A DNA stretch of 64,000 nucleotides from assembly GCF_026241895.1 (NCBI RefSeq), contig NZ_JAPJIV010000005.1, positions 124,001 through 188,000 of the forward strand, read 5' to 3'. Shown in pieces: positions 10,732-20,306 of this stretch; position 1 is the first letter of the stretch, and every line of letters begins with the position of its first letter. This DNA is from Pseudomonas sp. RIT-562. GTDB lineage: Bacteria; Pseudomonadota; Gammaproteobacteria; Pseudomonadales; Pseudomonadaceae. Made by a program: the position numbers and the translations under genes. Below the pieces are notes generated by a model. The model saw only the letters and a list, made by a program, of their open reading frames with translations. It did no database searches and had not been told where the DNA came from.

Positions 10732-11358
10732 ATGTCAGCCGTTCGCAGCAAGATTTGCGGGATTACCCGCATAGAGGATGCGCTGGCAGCGGTCGAGGCG
10801 GGTGCGGATGCCATCGGCTTTGTGTTCTATGCCAAGAGCCCGCGCGCCGTTACCTTCCAACAGGCACGCGCCATCATCCAGGCACTGCCACCGTTCGTGA
10901 CTACCGTCGGCCTGTTCGTCAACGCCAGTCGCTGCGAACTGGGAGAAATCCTCGACGCGGTGCCGCTGGACCTGCTGCAGTTCCATGGCGATGAGACCGC
11001 CGCTGACTGTGAGGGCTGGCATCGGCCGTACATCAAGGCGCTGCGGGTCAAGGCCGGCGATGATATCGCGGCGGCATGCAATGCATTTCCAAGCGCCAGC
11101 GGCATTCTGCTTGATGCCTATGTCGAAGGCGTGCCGGGCGGAACCGGGGAGGCGTTCGACTGGTCTCTGATTCCGCAAGGCCTGAGCAAGCCTATCATCC
11201 TGGCTGGCGGCCTGACCCCGGATAACGTCGCAGAGGCGATCACCCGGGTGCGGCCTTATGCGGTGGATGTCAGCGGCGGGGTGGAAGCGAGCAAGGGCAT
11301 CAAGGATCACACAAAGATTCACGCGTTCATCAAGGCGGTACGCGGCACGTTGATGTGA
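10732..11358 (+). CDS. trpF: Phosphoribosylanthranilate isomerase
   Basis: TrpF catalyses the Amadori rearrangement of N-(5-phosphoribosyl)anthranilate in tryptophan synthesis. The 208-residue (beta/alpha)8 barrel begins [21 protein letters not shown], with the catalytic cysteine in KICGIT, and has the phosphate-binding [15 protein letters not shown] and [15 protein letters not shown] loops. The start is the ATG of MSAVRSK. It is unlinked from other trp genes here, as usual in pseudomonads, and lies between truA and accD. Confidence 0.96.
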   Translation: MSAVRSKICGITRIEDALAAVEAGADAIGFVFYAKSPRAVTFQQARAIIQALPPFVTTVGLFVNASRCELGEILDAVPLDLLQFHGDETAADCEGWHRPYIKALRVKAGDDIAAACNAFPSASGILLDAYVEGVPGGTGEAFDWSLIPQGLSKPIILAGGLTPDNVAEAITRVRPYAVDVSGGVEASKGIKDHTKIHAFIKAVRGTLM

Positions 11359-11535
11359 CGGCTGGCAGACTGCCGCCGTCCACAGGCATGGCTGAGGGTT
11401 TTTGGGTGGTACGCAGGTCACGATTCGCTGATCCGGCCATCCTTCGATCATCGCCGCACACATGAATTTAGCTCAAGGGCATACGCGGGGCTGCGAACCA
11501 GAGCGTTCGAGCCGCCGGTACTGGAGAAAGAAAGC

Positions 11536-12456
11536 ATGAGCAACTGGTTAGTAGACAAACTGATCCCTTCGATCATGCGTTCCGAGGTCAAGAAGAGCTC
11601 GGTGCCTGAAGGTCTGTGGCACAAGTGCCCATCCTGCGAGGCGGTGCTTTATCGTCCGGAGCTGGAAAAGACCCTGGATGTTTGCCCAAAGTGCAATCAC
11701 CACATGCGTATCGGCGCGCGCGCGCGCATCGACATCTTCCTCGACGCCGAAGGCCGTGCCGAACTGGGTGCTGACCTGGAGCCAGTCGACCGTCTGAAGT
11801 TCCGCGACGGCAAGAAGTACAAGGACCGTTTGGTCGCAGCCCAGAAAGCCACCGGCGAGAAAGACGCGCTGGTGTCCATGAGCGGCACCCTGCTGGGCAT
11901 GCCGGTGGTGGTTTCGGCCTTCGAATTTTCCTTCATGGGTGGTTCCATGGGTGCCATCGTCGGTGAGCGCTTCGTTCGCGCCGCCAACTACGCCCTGGAA
12001 AACAAATGCCCGATGATCTGCTTCGCCGCTTCCGGTGGCGCGCGGATGCAGGAAGCGCTGATCTCCCTGATGCAAATGGCCAAGACCTCTGCGGTCCTGG
12101 CGCGTCTGCGTGAAGAAGGCATTCCATTCATCTCCGTGCTGACCGACCCGGTCTACGGCGGTGTGTCTGCCAGCCTGGCGATGCTGGGCGACGTGATCGT
12201 CGGCGAGCCAAAAGCCCTGATCGGCTTTGCCGGCCCGCGCGTGATCGAGCAGACCGTGCGCGAAAAACTGCCGGAAGGTTTCCAGCGCAGCGAATTCCTG
12301 CTGGAACACGGTGCGATCGACATGATCATCCACCGTCAGGAACTGCGTCCGCGCCTGGGCAACCTGCTGGCTCAGATGATGGGCCTGCCGACGCCGAAAT
12401 TCGTCGCCGCGCCGATCGAGCCGATCGTGGTTCCGCCGGTGCCTGCCAACATATGA
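11536..12456 (+). CDS. accD: Acetyl-CoA carboxylase carboxyltransferase subunit beta
   Basis: AccD with AccA transfers the carboxyl group from carboxybiotin to acetyl-CoA, the first step of fatty acid synthesis. The 306-residue product has the N-terminal zinc ribbon with Cys31, Cys34, Cys50 and Cys53 (CPSC...CPKC), then the crotonase-like core with [11 protein letters not shown] and [13 protein letters not shown]. Its stop overlaps the folC start (ATGA), so translation is coupled. The 177 bp gap upstream probably holds its promoter. Confidence 0.98.
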   Translation: MSNWLVDKLIPSIMRSEVKKSSVPEGLWHKCPSCEAVLYRPELEKTLDVCPKCNHHMRIGARARIDIFLDAEGRAELGADLEPVDRLKFRDGKKYKDRLVAAQKATGEKDALVSMSGTLLGMPVVVSAFEFSFMGGSMGAIVGERFVRAANYALENKCPMICFAASGGARMQEALISLMQMAKTSAVLARLREEGIPFISVLTDPVYGGVSASLAMLGDVIVGEPKALIGFAGPRVIEQTVREKLPEGFQRSEFLLEHGAIDMIIHRQELRPRLGNLLAQMMGLPTPKFVAAPIEPIVVPPVPANI

Positions 12457-13760
12457 CCCAACGTACCCTTGGCGAGTGGCTCGCCTACCTGGAACAGTTG
12501 CACCCTTCGGCCATCGACATGGGGCTGGAGCGCTCGCAACAGGTAGCGTCCCGCATGGGACTGGGCAAGCCGGCGCCTCGGGTGATCACGGTCACCGGCA
12601 CCAACGGCAAGGGCTCTACCTGCGCATTCGTGGCTTCATTGCTGCGCGCGCAGGGCCTGAACGTCGGTGTCTACAATTCTCCGCACCTGCTGCGTTACAA
12701 CGAGCGGGTGCAGGTCAATGGCGTTGAAGCGACTGACGCCGAGTTGTGCCAGGCCTTCGCCGCAGTCGAGGCGGGCCGTGGCGACACCTCCTTGACTTAT
12801 TTCGAAATGGGCACCCTGGCGGCGTTCTGGCTGTTTCAACAGTCTGCGCTGGATGCGGTGGTGCTTGAAGTCGGCCTGGGTGGGCGGCTGGATACGGTCA
12901 ACGTGGTGGATGCGGACATGGCGCTGGTCACCAGCATCGGCGTCGACCACGCCGACTACCTGGGTGATACCCGCGAGTCTGTGGCCTACGAAAAAGCCGG
13001 TATTTTTCGCCACGGCGCCCCGGCGCTCTGCGGCGATCTGAATCCCCCGCAACCTCTGCTGGATAAAGCCCGCGAACTGGCTTGCCCGTTTTTCCTGCGC
13101 GGGCGTGACTTTGATCTGGGCGTTACTGACCACCACTGGCAATGGCGCGGCCTTGATGCCCAGGGCCGGGTAGTCGAGTTGCGTGACCTGCCATTGCTCG
13201 ACCTGCCCATGGAAAACGCCGCCTTGGCCCTGCAAGCCTATCTTCTGCTCGGGCTGCCTTGGGTAGAGGCGCAGATCGTTGCAGCCCTGACAGCGACTCG
13301 TGTAGTGGGGCGGCTTGATCGCCGCGAGTTCGACTGGCAGGGCAAACGTCTGCACCTGTTGCTCGACGTGGGGCATAATCCTCATGCGGCCGAATACCTT
13401 GCTCGCCGTCTGTCCAGCCGTCCACCGGTTGGCAAACGCCTGGCAGTGTTTGGCTTGTTGGCGGACAAGGACCTGGACGGTGTCGTCGGCCAGTTGAATG
13501 CCAGTGTCGAGCATTGGGCCGTGGCGCCGCTGGATTCGCCCCGGGCCCGCCCGGTGACCGATTTAGCGCAGGCGCTGCAGAACCTTGGCGCATCGGTAAC
13601 GTCCTATGCCAGCGTGGCCGCCGCCCTGGAAGGGCAGTGCGCACGAGCGACGAGCGACGACGAGATTCTGTTGTTCGGATCATTTTATTGTGTCGCCGAG
13701 GCCCTTGAGTGGTTGGCCCGGCGCTCCACGGAGGAAGCGGCAAATGGCATTGCTGGATAA
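12453..13760 (+). CDS. folC: Bifunctional folylpolyglutamate/dihydrofolate synthase
   Basis: FolC adds glutamate to dihydropteroate and then to folates. The 435-residue product has the Mur-ligase type P-loop [13 protein letters not shown] (about residues 46-58), the [15 protein letters not shown] segment and the ISH-type [15 protein letters not shown] motif. It overlaps accD by 4 bases and the SPOR-protein gene by 17 bases, so accD-folC-SPOR reads as one translation-coupled operon. Length is normal for the family. Confidence 0.97.
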   Translation: MTQRTLGEWLAYLEQLHPSAIDMGLERSQQVASRMGLGKPAPRVITVTGTNGKGSTCAFVASLLRAQGLNVGVYNSPHLLRYNERVQVNGVEATDAELCQAFAAVEAGRGDTSLTYFEMGTLAAFWLFQQSALDAVVLEVGLGGRLDTVNVVDADMALVTSIGVDHADYLGDTRESVAYEKAGIFRHGAPALCGDLNPPQPLLDKARELACPFFLRGRDFDLGVTDHHWQWRGLDAQGRVVELRDLPLLDLPMENAALALQAYLLLGLPWVEAQIVAALTATRVVGRLDRREFDWQGKRLHLLLDVGHNPHAAEYLARRLSSRPPVGKRLAVFGLLADKDLDGVVGQLNASVEHWAVAPLDSPRARPVTDLAQALQNLGASVTSYASVAAALEGQCARATSDDEILLFGSFYCVAEALEWLARRSTEEAANGIAG

Positions 13761-14424
13761 GGCTTACAAACAACGCATGGTCGGCGCCCTGGTGCTGGTG
13801 GCGCTGGCGGTGATTTTCCTGCCGATGCTGTTTTCCCGCCAGGATGAGCAACGCCAGGTGACCGTCGAGGCGCCGGCTGCACCGCAAGCGCCTTCGGTGC
13901 CGCAGGTTCAGGTCGAGCCAGTGGTGGTGCCTGAGCCCCAGGCGCTGCCGCAGGAACCGGTGCCGAGCGATGAAGAAATCGCCCAGCAGGAAACGCCGTC
14001 CGCGCCGATCACGCCTGCAGCGCCAGCTCCCGCACCTGTTCCGGCCCCAGCAGCCAAGCCTGTAGCGCCAGCCCCGGCGCCAGTGCCGGCGTTGGCCGCC
14101 AAGCCCAGCACGCCTCCGGCCCAGCCGATTACTGCAGCGCCGGGCAAGCCGGACACCAGCCAAAGCCGCGTCGATGCCAATGGCCTGTCGGTCAGCTGGT
14201 CGGTGCAACTGGCCAGCCTGTCGAATCGGGCCAGTGCCGAAAGCCTGCAGAAATCCTTGCGCGCCCAAGGCTACAACGCCTATATCCGCACCGCTGATGG
14301 CAAGAATCGGGTATTTGTCGGGCCGCTGATCGAGCGCGCCGAAGCCGACCGTCTGCGCGATTTGTTGAGCCGCCAGCAGAACCTCAAGGGTTTTGTGGTG
14401 CGTTTCCAGCCAGAGCGCGGTTAA
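13744..14424 (+). CDS. SPOR-domain cell-division protein (DedD-like)
   Basis: A 226-residue inner-membrane protein with a short cytoplasmic start ([11 protein letters not shown]), one membrane helix at about 12-28, a long Pro/Ala-rich periplasmic linker, and a C-terminal SPOR domain of about 75 residues (WSVQLASLSNRASAESLQKS... VFVGPLIERAEADRLRDLL). SPOR domains bind denuded glycan at the septum, so a division role is likely. Position after folC and before cvpA-purF is the conserved dedD position in gammaproteobacteria. The ATG at 13744 lies inside folC. Confidence 0.88.
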   Translation: MALLDKAYKQRMVGALVLVALAVIFLPMLFSRQDEQRQVTVEAPAAPQAPSVPQVQVEPVVVPEPQALPQEPVPSDEEIAQQETPSAPITPAAPAPAPVPAPAAKPVAPAPAPVPALAAKPSTPPAQPITAAPGKPDTSQSRVDANGLSVSWSVQLASLSNRASAESLQKSLRAQGYNAYIRTADGKNRVFVGPLIERAEADRLRDLLSRQQNLKGFVVRFQPERG

Positions 14425-14443
14425 CAGACGCCCACCGGTCCAT

Positions 14444-14575
14444 GTAGCAGCTGGCGCAGCCTGCGTTCGGCTGCGCAGCAGCCGTAAACCCTGTTTGCGC
14501 CGAGTGCCTGATGTGCCCAATCGCCTGATCGACGACTGCTTCGCAGCCGAACGCAGGCTGCGCCAGCTGCTATAC
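14444..14575. repeat. Long inverted repeat, third REP-like class (GTAGCAGCTGGCGCAGCCTG)
   Basis: GTAGCAGCTGGCGCAGCCTG continuing to CGGCTGCG is mirrored by CGCAGCCGAACGCAGGCTGC continuing to GCTGC, with about 70 bases between arms. It lies in the 276 bp gap before cvpA and differs in sequence from the two other repeat classes in the window. Confidence 0.85.
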
Positions 14576-14700
14576 AGTTCGCTGTGGAGTGGATAGGATT
14601 AAAACTATCACCCTGATTTGAAAAGCACTGACAATCGCAGCTTACCGACAGGCATGCGCTCTGCTAAAATGCGCCGCCTTATCCGTCTGTAGGCTGCACT

Positions 14701-15261
14701 GTGCCATTTACCTGGGTTGACTGGGCGATCGTTGCAATCGTCGCCATCTCCGCATTGATCAGTCTTAGCCGCGGCTTCGTCAAGGAAGCATTATCGCTGG
14801 TGACCTGGATCATCGCAGGGGTCGTCGCCTGGATGTTCGGTGGTGCATTGTCCGAGTACCTCGTCGGATACATCGAAACGCCATCGGCTCGCGTGATCGC
14901 GGGCTGTGCCATCATGTTTGTCGCCACTCTGATAGTAGGCGCAATGATCAATTATCTTATCGGCGAGTTGGTACGCGTCACCGGGTTATCCGGGACCGAT
15001 CGATTCCTCGGCATGGCCTTCGGCGCCGCGCGTGGCGTGTTGCTGGTGGTCGTGGCGGTCGGGCTGTTAAGCCTGGGGCCGGTACAGCAGGACGGGTGGT
15101 GGAAAGAATCACAGCTCGTGCCAAAGTTTCTATTGGTCGCAGACTGGTCCAAAAACCTGATTCTCGGGTGGAGCAGTCAGTGGCTTGCCAGCGGTATCAG
15201 CGTACCCGCTGAAATACCGTTCAAGGAGCAACTCTTGCCGACGGCCAAAACGCCGCAGTGA
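14701..15261 (+). CDS. cvpA: CvpA family membrane protein (colicin V production)
   Basis: A 186-residue protein with four predicted membrane segments (VDWAIVAIVAISALISL; ALSLVTWIIAGVVAWMF; VIAGCAIMFVATLIVGAMI; AARGVLLVVVAVGLLSL). It matches CvpA, which is linked to colicin V export and envelope integrity in enterics. Start is GTG at 14701, and the family beginning PFTWVDWAI follows at once. It precedes purF by 41 bp, the conserved cvpA-purF operon. Confidence 0.93.
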   Translation: MPFTWVDWAIVAIVAISALISLSRGFVKEALSLVTWIIAGVVAWMFGGALSEYLVGYIETPSARVIAGCAIMFVATLIVGAMINYLIGELVRVTGLSGTDRFLGMAFGAARGVLLVVVAVGLLSLGPVQQDGWWKESQLVPKFLLVADWSKNLILGWSSQWLASGISVPAEIPFKEQLLPTAKTPQ

Positions 15262-15302
15262 GTGTTGCTCAGTTCAGATCCATTAAGTAGGGGTTGCGTC
15301 GC

Positions 15303-16808
15303 ATGTGTGGCATCGTCGGTATCGTCGGTAAGTCGAACGTCAATCAGGCGCTGTATGACGCGCTAACCGTCCTCCAGCACCGCGGCCAGGACGCTGCCGG
15401 TATCGTGACCAGCCATGACGGCCGGTTATTCCTGCGCAAGGACAATGGCCTGGTACGTGACGTGTTCCATCAGCGTCACATGCAGCGTCTGGTCGGTCAC
15501 ATGGGTATCGGCCACGTCCGTTACCCGACCGCCGGCAGCTCGACCTCGGCCGAGGCTCAACCGTTTTACGTCAACTCGCCTTACGGCATCACCCTGGCGC
15601 ACAACGGTAACCTGACCAACGTTGAACAGCTGGCCAAGGAGATCTACGAATCTGACCTGCGCCACGTCAACACCAACTCCGATTCGGAAGTGCTGCTCAA
15701 CGTGTTCGCCCACGAACTGGCCCAGCGCGGCAAGTTGCAGCCTACCGAAGAAGACGTGTTTGCTGCGGTCACCGACGTGCACAATCGTTGTGTCGGCGGC
15801 TACGCGGTCGTGGCGATGATCACCGGCTACGGTATCGTCGGTTTCCGTGACCCGCACGGCATCCGCCCGATCGTCTTCGGCCAGCGTCACACCGACGAAG
15901 GCGTCGAGTACATGATCGCCTCCGAAAGCGTGTCCCTGGACGTGCTCGGTTTCACTCTGATTCGCGACCTGGCACCGGGTGAAGCGGTCTACATCACCGA
16001 AGACGGCAAGCTGCACACCCGCCAGTGCGCAAACAATCCGTCCCTGACCCCGTGCATCTTCGAACACGTCTACCTGGCGCGTCCGGACTCGATCATCGAC
16101 GGCGTATCGGTGTACAAAGCCCGCCTGCGCATGGGCGAGAAGCTGGCCGAGAAGATCCTGCGCGAGCGTCCGGAACACGACATCGACGTGGTCATCCCGA
16201 TCCCGGACACCAGCCGCACCGCAGCCCTGGAGCTGGCGAACCACCTGGGCGTGAAATTCCGCGAAGGCTTCGTGAAGAACCGTTACATCGGCCGGACCTT
16301 CATCATGCCGGGCCAGGCTGCGCGGAAAAAATCCGTACGCCAGAAGCTCAACGCCATCGAACTGGAATTCCGCGGCAAGAACGTCATGCTGGTGGACGAC
16401 TCGATCGTTCGCGGCACGACCTGCAAGCAGATCATCCAGATGGCTCGCGAAGCCGGCGCCAAGAACGTCTACTTCTGCTCCGCAGCGCCAGCAGTGCGTT
16501 ATCCGAACGTTTACGGCATCGACATGCCGAGCGCCCACGAACTGATCGCCCACAACCGTTCGACCCAGGACGTCGCCGACCTGATCGGCGCTGACTGGCT
16601 GATCTATCAGGACCTGCCTGACTTGATCGAAGCGGTCGGTGGCGGCAAGATCAAGATCGACAAGTTCGATTGCGCGGTGTTCGACGGCCAGTACGTCACC
16701 GGTGATGTCGATGAGGCTTACCTGAACAAGATCGAGCAGGCACGCAACGATGCCTCCAAGGTCAAGACCCAGGCAGTCAGCGCGATCATTGACCTGTACA
16801 ACAACTGA
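15303..16808 (+). CDS. purF: Amidophosphoribosyltransferase
   Basis: PurF makes 5-phosphoribosylamine from PRPP and glutamine, the committed step of purine synthesis. The 501-residue product starts MCGIVGIVG, so removal of Met exposes the catalytic Cys of the class II glutaminase domain. The phosphoribosyltransferase half carries the PRPP loop [13 protein letters not shown] (about residues 362-374). A TTG three codons upstream could be read but would bury the N-terminal cysteine, so ATG 15303 is chosen. A terminator follows. Confidence 0.98.
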   Translation: MCGIVGIVGKSNVNQALYDALTVLQHRGQDAAGIVTSHDGRLFLRKDNGLVRDVFHQRHMQRLVGHMGIGHVRYPTAGSSTSAEAQPFYVNSPYGITLAHNGNLTNVEQLAKEIYESDLRHVNTNSDSEVLLNVFAHELAQRGKLQPTEEDVFAAVTDVHNRCVGGYAVVAMITGYGIVGFRDPHGIRPIVFGQRHTDEGVEYMIASESVSLDVLGFTLIRDLAPGEAVYITEDGKLHTRQCANNPSLTPCIFEHVYLARPDSIIDGVSVYKARLRMGEKLAEKILRERPEHDIDVVIPIPDTSRTAALELANHLGVKFREGFVKNRYIGRTFIMPGQAARKKSVRQKLNAIELEFRGKNVMLVDDSIVRGTTCKQIIQMAREAGAKNVYFCSAAPAVRYPNVYGIDMPSAHELIAHNRSTQDVADLIGADWLIYQDLPDLIEAVGGGKIKIDKFDCAVFDGQYVTGDVDEAYLNKIEQARNDASKVKTQAVSAIIDLYNN

Positions 16809-16815
16809 GTAACTA

Positions 16816-16837
16816 CCGGCCCTGAGGGGCCGGTTTT
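16816..16837 (+). terminator. Rho-independent terminator of cvpA-purF
   Basis: CCGGCCC and GGGGCCGG pair around TGA, followed by TTTT. Confidence 0.8.
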
Positions 16838-16881
16838 GTATCTGGCTTTTAATTGACGAGATTAGGGAAAGGAGTGACAGC

Positions 16882-18093
16882 ATGAGTCAGGATTGGGATG
16901 CCGGTCGGCTGGACAGCGACCTCGAAGGCGTAGCGTTCGATACCCTGGCCGTACGCGCCGGCCAGCACCGCACGCCGGAAGGCGAGCACGGTGATCCGAT
17001 GTTCTTCACTTCCAGCTACGTATTTCGCACCGCTGCCGATGCGGCGGCGCGCTTTGCCGGCGAAGTGCCGGGCAACGTTTATTCGCGCTACACCAACCCG
17101 ACCGTGCGTGCCTTCGAAGAGCGCATCGCCGCGCTGGAAAGCGCCGAGCAAGCCGTGGCCACCGCCACTGGCATGGCGGCGATCATGGCCGTGGTCATGA
17201 GCCTGTGCAGCGCCGGCGATCACGTGCTGGTGTCGCGCAGCGTATTCGGCTCGACCATCAGCCTGTTCGAAAAGTATTTCAAGCGGTTCGGCGTCGAAGT
17301 CGACTACGTGCCCCTGGCGGACCTTTCCGGCTGGGATGCGGCGATCAAGGCCAATACCAAGCTGTTGTTCGTCGAGTCTCCTTCCAATCCGCTGGCAGAG
17401 CTGGTGGACATCGCCGAGCTGGCGAAAATCGCCCACGCCAAAGGCGCCATGCTGGTGGTCGACAACTGTTTCTGCACCCCGGCATTGCAGCAGCCGCTGA
17501 AGATGGGCGCCGACATCGTGGTGCATTCGGCAACCAAGTTCATCGACGGCCAGGGTCGTTGCATGGGCGGCGTGGTCGCCGGTCGCAGCGAACACATGAA
17601 AGAAGTCGTGGGTTTCCTGCGCACCGCCGGGCCGACCCTGAGCCCGTTCAACGCCTGGATCTTTCTCAAGGGCCTGGAAACCCTCGGTTTGCGGATGAAG
17701 GCGCACTGCGCCAACGCCCAGCAGCTGGCCGAATGGCTGGAGCAGCAGGACGGCATCGAGAAGGTCCATTACGCCGGCCTCAAGAGCCATCCACAGCACG
17801 AGCTGGCCTTGCGTCAACAGAAAGGCTTTGGTGCGGTGGTGAGCTTTGAGGTGAAGGGTGGCAAGGAGGGCGCGTGGCGCTTTATCGATGCGACTCGGCT
17901 GATCTCGATCACTGCCAACCTCGGTGACAGCAAGACCACCATCACCCACCCAAGCACCACTTCCCACGGTCGATTGGCGCCGCAGGAGCGTGAAGCAGCG
18001 GGGATTCGTGACAGCCTGATCCGCGTCGCGGTTGGCCTGGAAGATGTGGCAGACCTGCAAGCCGATCTGGCGCGCGGCCTGGCTGCGCTGTGA
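16882..18093 (+). CDS. metZ: O-succinylhomoserine sulfhydrylase
   Basis: MetZ makes homocysteine directly from O-succinylhomoserine and sulfide in Pseudomonas methionine synthesis. The 403-residue product belongs to the Cys/Met PLP family: [26 protein letters not shown], and the cofactor lysine in [14 protein letters not shown]. Family discrimination from MetB/MetC rests on Pseudomonas context (downstream of purF) and on overall similarity to MetZ. An AAAGGAGTGA Shine-Dalgarno precedes the ATG. The next gene starts inside its stop codon. Confidence 0.93.
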   Translation: MSQDWDAGRLDSDLEGVAFDTLAVRAGQHRTPEGEHGDPMFFTSSYVFRTAADAAARFAGEVPGNVYSRYTNPTVRAFEERIAALESAEQAVATATGMAAIMAVVMSLCSAGDHVLVSRSVFGSTISLFEKYFKRFGVEVDYVPLADLSGWDAAIKANTKLLFVESPSNPLAELVDIAELAKIAHAKGAMLVVDNCFCTPALQQPLKMGADIVVHSATKFIDGQGRCMGGVVAGRSEHMKEVVGFLRTAGPTLSPFNAWIFLKGLETLGLRMKAHCANAQQLAEWLEQQDGIEKVHYAGLKSHPQHELALRQQKGFGAVVSFEVKGGKEGAWRFIDATRLISITANLGDSKTTITHPSTTSHGRLAPQEREAAGIRDSLIRVAVGLEDVADLQADLARGLAAL

Positions 18094-18866
18094 TCGAATT
18101 GTCGACACCCGGCACCGGCACCAATGGCCGCGTCGCGCTGGTCACCGGTGCTGCGCGTGGCATCGGCCTGGGCATTTCGGCCTGGTTGATCAGTGAAGGC
18201 TGGCAAGTCGTGCTGACCGACCTGGATCGGGTCCGCGGATCGAAAGTGGCGAAGGTGCTGGGCGACAACGCCTGGTTCATCGCCATGGACGTTTCGAACG
18301 AGGGGCAGGTGGCACTGGGTGTGGCCGAAGTGCTTGGCCAGTTCGGGCGGCTTGATGCGCTGGTCTGCAACGCGGCAGTGACCGACCCGCACAACATCAC
18401 GCTGGAAAGTCTCGACCTGGCTTACTGGAATCGGGTGCTGGCGGTCAATCTGAGCGGTCCGATGCTGCTGGCCAAGCACTGTGCCCCTTACTTGCGTGCT
18501 CACAGTGGTTCGATCGTCAACCTGGCCTCGACCCGCGCCGGACAGTCGGAGCCCGACACTGAAGCTTATGCGGCGAGCAAGGGCGGCTTGTTGGCCCTGA
18601 CTCATGCACTGGCGATCAGTCTGGGGCCGGAGATCCGGGTCAATGCGGTCAGTCCGGGCTGGATCGACGCACGCGACCCATCAGCGCGCCGCGCCGAGCC
18701 ACTGACCGACGCCGACCATGCCCAGCATCCGGCGGGCAGGGTAGGGACGGTCGAGGATGTGGCGGCGATGGTGGCCTGGTTACTGTCGAGGAACGCCGGC
18801 TTTGTCACGGGGCAGGAGTTTGTGGTGGACGGCGGCATGACCAAGAAGATGATTTACAGCGAGTGA
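18090..18866 (+). CDS. SDR family oxidoreductase
   Basis: A 258-residue short-chain dehydrogenase: cofactor motif [13 protein letters not shown] (TGxxxGIG), the NAA-type strand [11 protein letters not shown], catalytic Ser in [10 protein letters not shown], and Tyr-x-x-x-Lys in [12 protein letters not shown]. The C-terminal [14 protein letters not shown] is typical of the family. Start GTG overlaps the metZ stop (GTGA), so the two are translationally coupled. Substrate unknown; the pairing with metZ is conserved in pseudomonads as far as I recall, but gives no direct clue. Confidence 0.9.
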   Translation: MIELSTPGTGTNGRVALVTGAARGIGLGISAWLISEGWQVVLTDLDRVRGSKVAKVLGDNAWFIAMDVSNEGQVALGVAEVLGQFGRLDALVCNAAVTDPHNITLESLDLAYWNRVLAVNLSGPMLLAKHCAPYLRAHSGSIVNLASTRAGQSEPDTEAYAASKGGLLALTHALAISLGPEIRVNAVSPGWIDARDPSARRAEPLTDADHAQHPAGRVGTVEDVAAMVAWLLSRNAGFVTGQEFVVDGGMTKKMIYSE

Positions 18867-18874
18867 CAGGGTCA

Positions 18875-18952
18875 GGCCCCATCGCGAGCAGGCTCACTCC
18901 TACAAATGCCACACGCACCATTGTAGGAGTGAGCCTGCTCGCGATAGCGGCC
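18875..18952. repeat. REP doublet (REPIN), CTCGCGAT family
   Basis: GGCCCCATCGCGAGCAGGCT... and its inverted partner ending CTCGCGATAGCGGCC enclose about 14 bases. It begins 9 bp after the SDR stop. Confidence 0.9.
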
Positions 18953-19019
18953 TCAAGGTCGCCGCACCACCAGCGCCTGACACGATTTCGCCTTTTTCAG
19001 AAAAACTTCAATCCTGCTA

Positions 19020-19048
19020 TTGACTTAGGTTCGCTACCTGCGTAAATT
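19020..19048 (+). promoter_or_regulatory. Sigma-70 type promoter of the tRNA-Val/tRNA-Asp cluster
   Basis: TTGACT (-35) at 19020-19025 and TAAATT (-10) at 19043-19048 are 17 bp apart, with a GC-rich discriminator (TCGCGG) before a start about 15 bp upstream of the tRNA-Val gene. That is the usual stable-RNA layout. Confidence 0.6.
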
Positions 19049-19070
19049 TCGCGGCCTCGGAGATGCAAAC

Positions 19071-19146
19071 GGGTGATTAGCTCAGCTGGGAGAGCGTCTG
19101 CCTTACAAGCAGAATGTCGGCGGTTCGATCCCGTCATCACCCACCA
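19071..19146 (+). tRNA. tRNA-Val (anticodon TAC)
   Basis: A 76-base cloverleaf: acceptor GGGTGAT pairs with ATCACCC, the anticodon loop CTTACAA has the anticodon TAC, the T loop is TTCGATC, and CCA is encoded. It is first of a three-tRNA run. Confidence 0.97.
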
Positions 19147-19201
19147 ATTCCGAGAGTCTTGCGAAAGCAAGATGGAAGCTTTTAAAAGCCTCCACCGACG
19201 C

Positions 19202-19278
19202 GCAGCGGTAGTTCAGTCGGTTAGAATACCGGCCTGTCACGCCGGGGGTCGCGGGTTCGAGTCCCGTCCGCTGCGCCA
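19202..19278 (+). tRNA. tRNA-Asp (anticodon GTC), copy 1
   Basis: A 77-base cloverleaf: GCAGCGG pairs with CCGCTGC, the anticodon loop is CTGTCAC with anticodon GTC, the T loop is TTCGAGT, and CCA is encoded. It is identical to the copy at 19368. Confidence 0.97.
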
Positions 19279-19367
19279 TATTTTCCGAGTCAGGTTTAAC
19301 CTGGTTCGAGATTGAAAGCCTCGAAGCTTCCAATCAGACGAGTTAGGACGCAAGTCCAAAGCGATAC

Positions 19368-19444
19368 GCAGCGGTAGTTCAGTCGGTTAGAATACCGGCC
19401 TGTCACGCCGGGGGTCGCGGGTTCGAGTCCCGTCCGCTGCGCCA
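19368..19444 (+). tRNA. tRNA-Asp (anticodon GTC), copy 2
   Basis: Base-for-base identical with copy 1, 89 bp downstream of it. The spacers around the two copies are not obviously alike apart from GA-rich stretches, so this is an old tandem duplication kept identical over the tRNA itself. Confidence 0.97.
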
Positions 19445-19518
19445 TATCTGCTACAAGGCCCACTGAACGCCTTGGAGCTACGAAGAAAACCATTGGTTAA
19501 CTTCGAGTCGATAGCAAA

Positions 19519-19546
19519 GACCCTGGTCGAGAGACCGGGGTTTTTT
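19519..19546 (+). terminator. Rho-independent terminator of the tRNA cluster
   Basis: CCCTGGTC pairs with GACCGGGG (one G-T pair) around GAGA, followed by six T. Confidence 0.85.
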
Positions 19547-19590
19547 GTGTCTGCGATTTATATCTCCCCATGAAACTCCGCCCCCCCCCT

Positions 19591-19690
19591 TGTAGGAGCG
19601 AGCCTGCTCGCGATGGACGTCAACGATCACGCTGGCCTTCTGGTTTATCGCGGTGCCCTCGCGACCATCGCGAGCAGGCTCGCTCCCACA
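19591..19690. repeat. REP doublet (REPIN), CTCGCGAT family
   Basis: TGTAGGAGCGAGCCTGCTCG... and its inverted partner CCATCGCGAGCAGGCTCGCT... enclose about 48 bases. Together with the terminator and Fur box it accounts for the 352 bp gap between the tRNAs and the sigma-factor gene. Confidence 0.9.
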
Positions 19691-19746
19691 GTGAGATCTT
19701 TCTCCGCTCTTGCTGCATAAAGAGCTTCCTCTACAGCGCCGACATT

Positions 19747-19765
19747 AATTAGAATCACTCTCATT
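19747..19765. promoter_or_regulatory. Fur box upstream of the ECF sigma factor gene
   Basis: AATTAGAATCACTCTCATT is close to the 19-bp Pseudomonas Fur operator (two 9-base arms, AATxAGAAT and ATTCTCATT-like, about a central base). It ends 31 bp before the sigma-factor start, so iron repression of the whole signalling cassette is likely. Confidence 0.8.
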
Positions 19766-19796
19766 TACGATAACTCCTGGCACAGGGCTTCTTGAG

Positions 19797-20306
19797 ATGA
19801 GTGATGCAGTGATGCCGAAGGAGCCAAGCCTTCACGACCTGTACCGCGATCACCGTGGCTGGCTGGAAACCTGGTTGAGCAAACGCCTGGGCAATGGCTG
19901 TGATGCGGCTGACCTCAGTCAGGATACCTTCCTGCGAGTTCTCGCCAGCTCCCAGCGCATCGCCGACCTGCAAGAGCCCCGTGCCTACCTGTTGACCGTA
20001 GGCAAACGCCTGCTGAGCAATTTTTACCAGCGCCGTAGCCTGGAGCAGGCCTATCTGGCCGCGCTGGCGTTGATGCCTGAAGATTGCGCGCCGTCTCCCG
20101 AGCAACGCTGGCTGCTGCTGGAAACCCTGCAAGCATTGGATGAGTTGCTCGACGGCTTGCCGCGGGCCGTGCGCCGGGCCTTTTTGTGGAGCCAGCTGGA
20201 AGGGCTGACCTACGCGCAAATAGCAGAACGCCTGCAAGTGTCCGAGCGCACCATCAAGCGTTATATGGCCCAGGCGTATGAACACTGCCTGCTGGTGGAA
20301 CTGTGA
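19797..20306 (+). CDS. ECF sigma factor, FecI-like
   Basis: A 169-residue extracytoplasmic-function sigma factor. Region 2 is visible in LYRDHRGWLETWLSKRLG and DAADLSQDTFLRVLAS, region 4 in GLTYAQIAERLQVSERTIKRYM near the C-terminus. Such factors direct RNA polymerase to the promoter of a TonB-dependent receptor when its siderophore is bound. The Fur box just upstream, the overlapping FecR-type gene and the STN-containing receptor downstream all support this role. Shine-Dalgarno is weak; the ATG at 19797 fits the family N-terminus. Confidence 0.93.
   Translation: MSDAVMPKEPSLHDLYRDHRGWLETWLSKRLGNGCDAADLSQDTFLRVLASSQRIADLQEPRAYLLTVGKRLLSNFYQRRSLEQAYLAALALMPEDCAPSPEQRWLLLETLQALDELLDGLPRAVRRAFLWSQLEGLTYAQIAERLQVSERTIKRYMAQAYEHCLLVEL

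Noticed and set aside
19103..19493. Open frames antisense to the tRNA-Asp genes reading MAQRTGLEPATPGVTGRYSN
   Set aside because: This is the well-known false protein obtained from the complement of tRNA-Asp. The tRNAs themselves explain the sequence.
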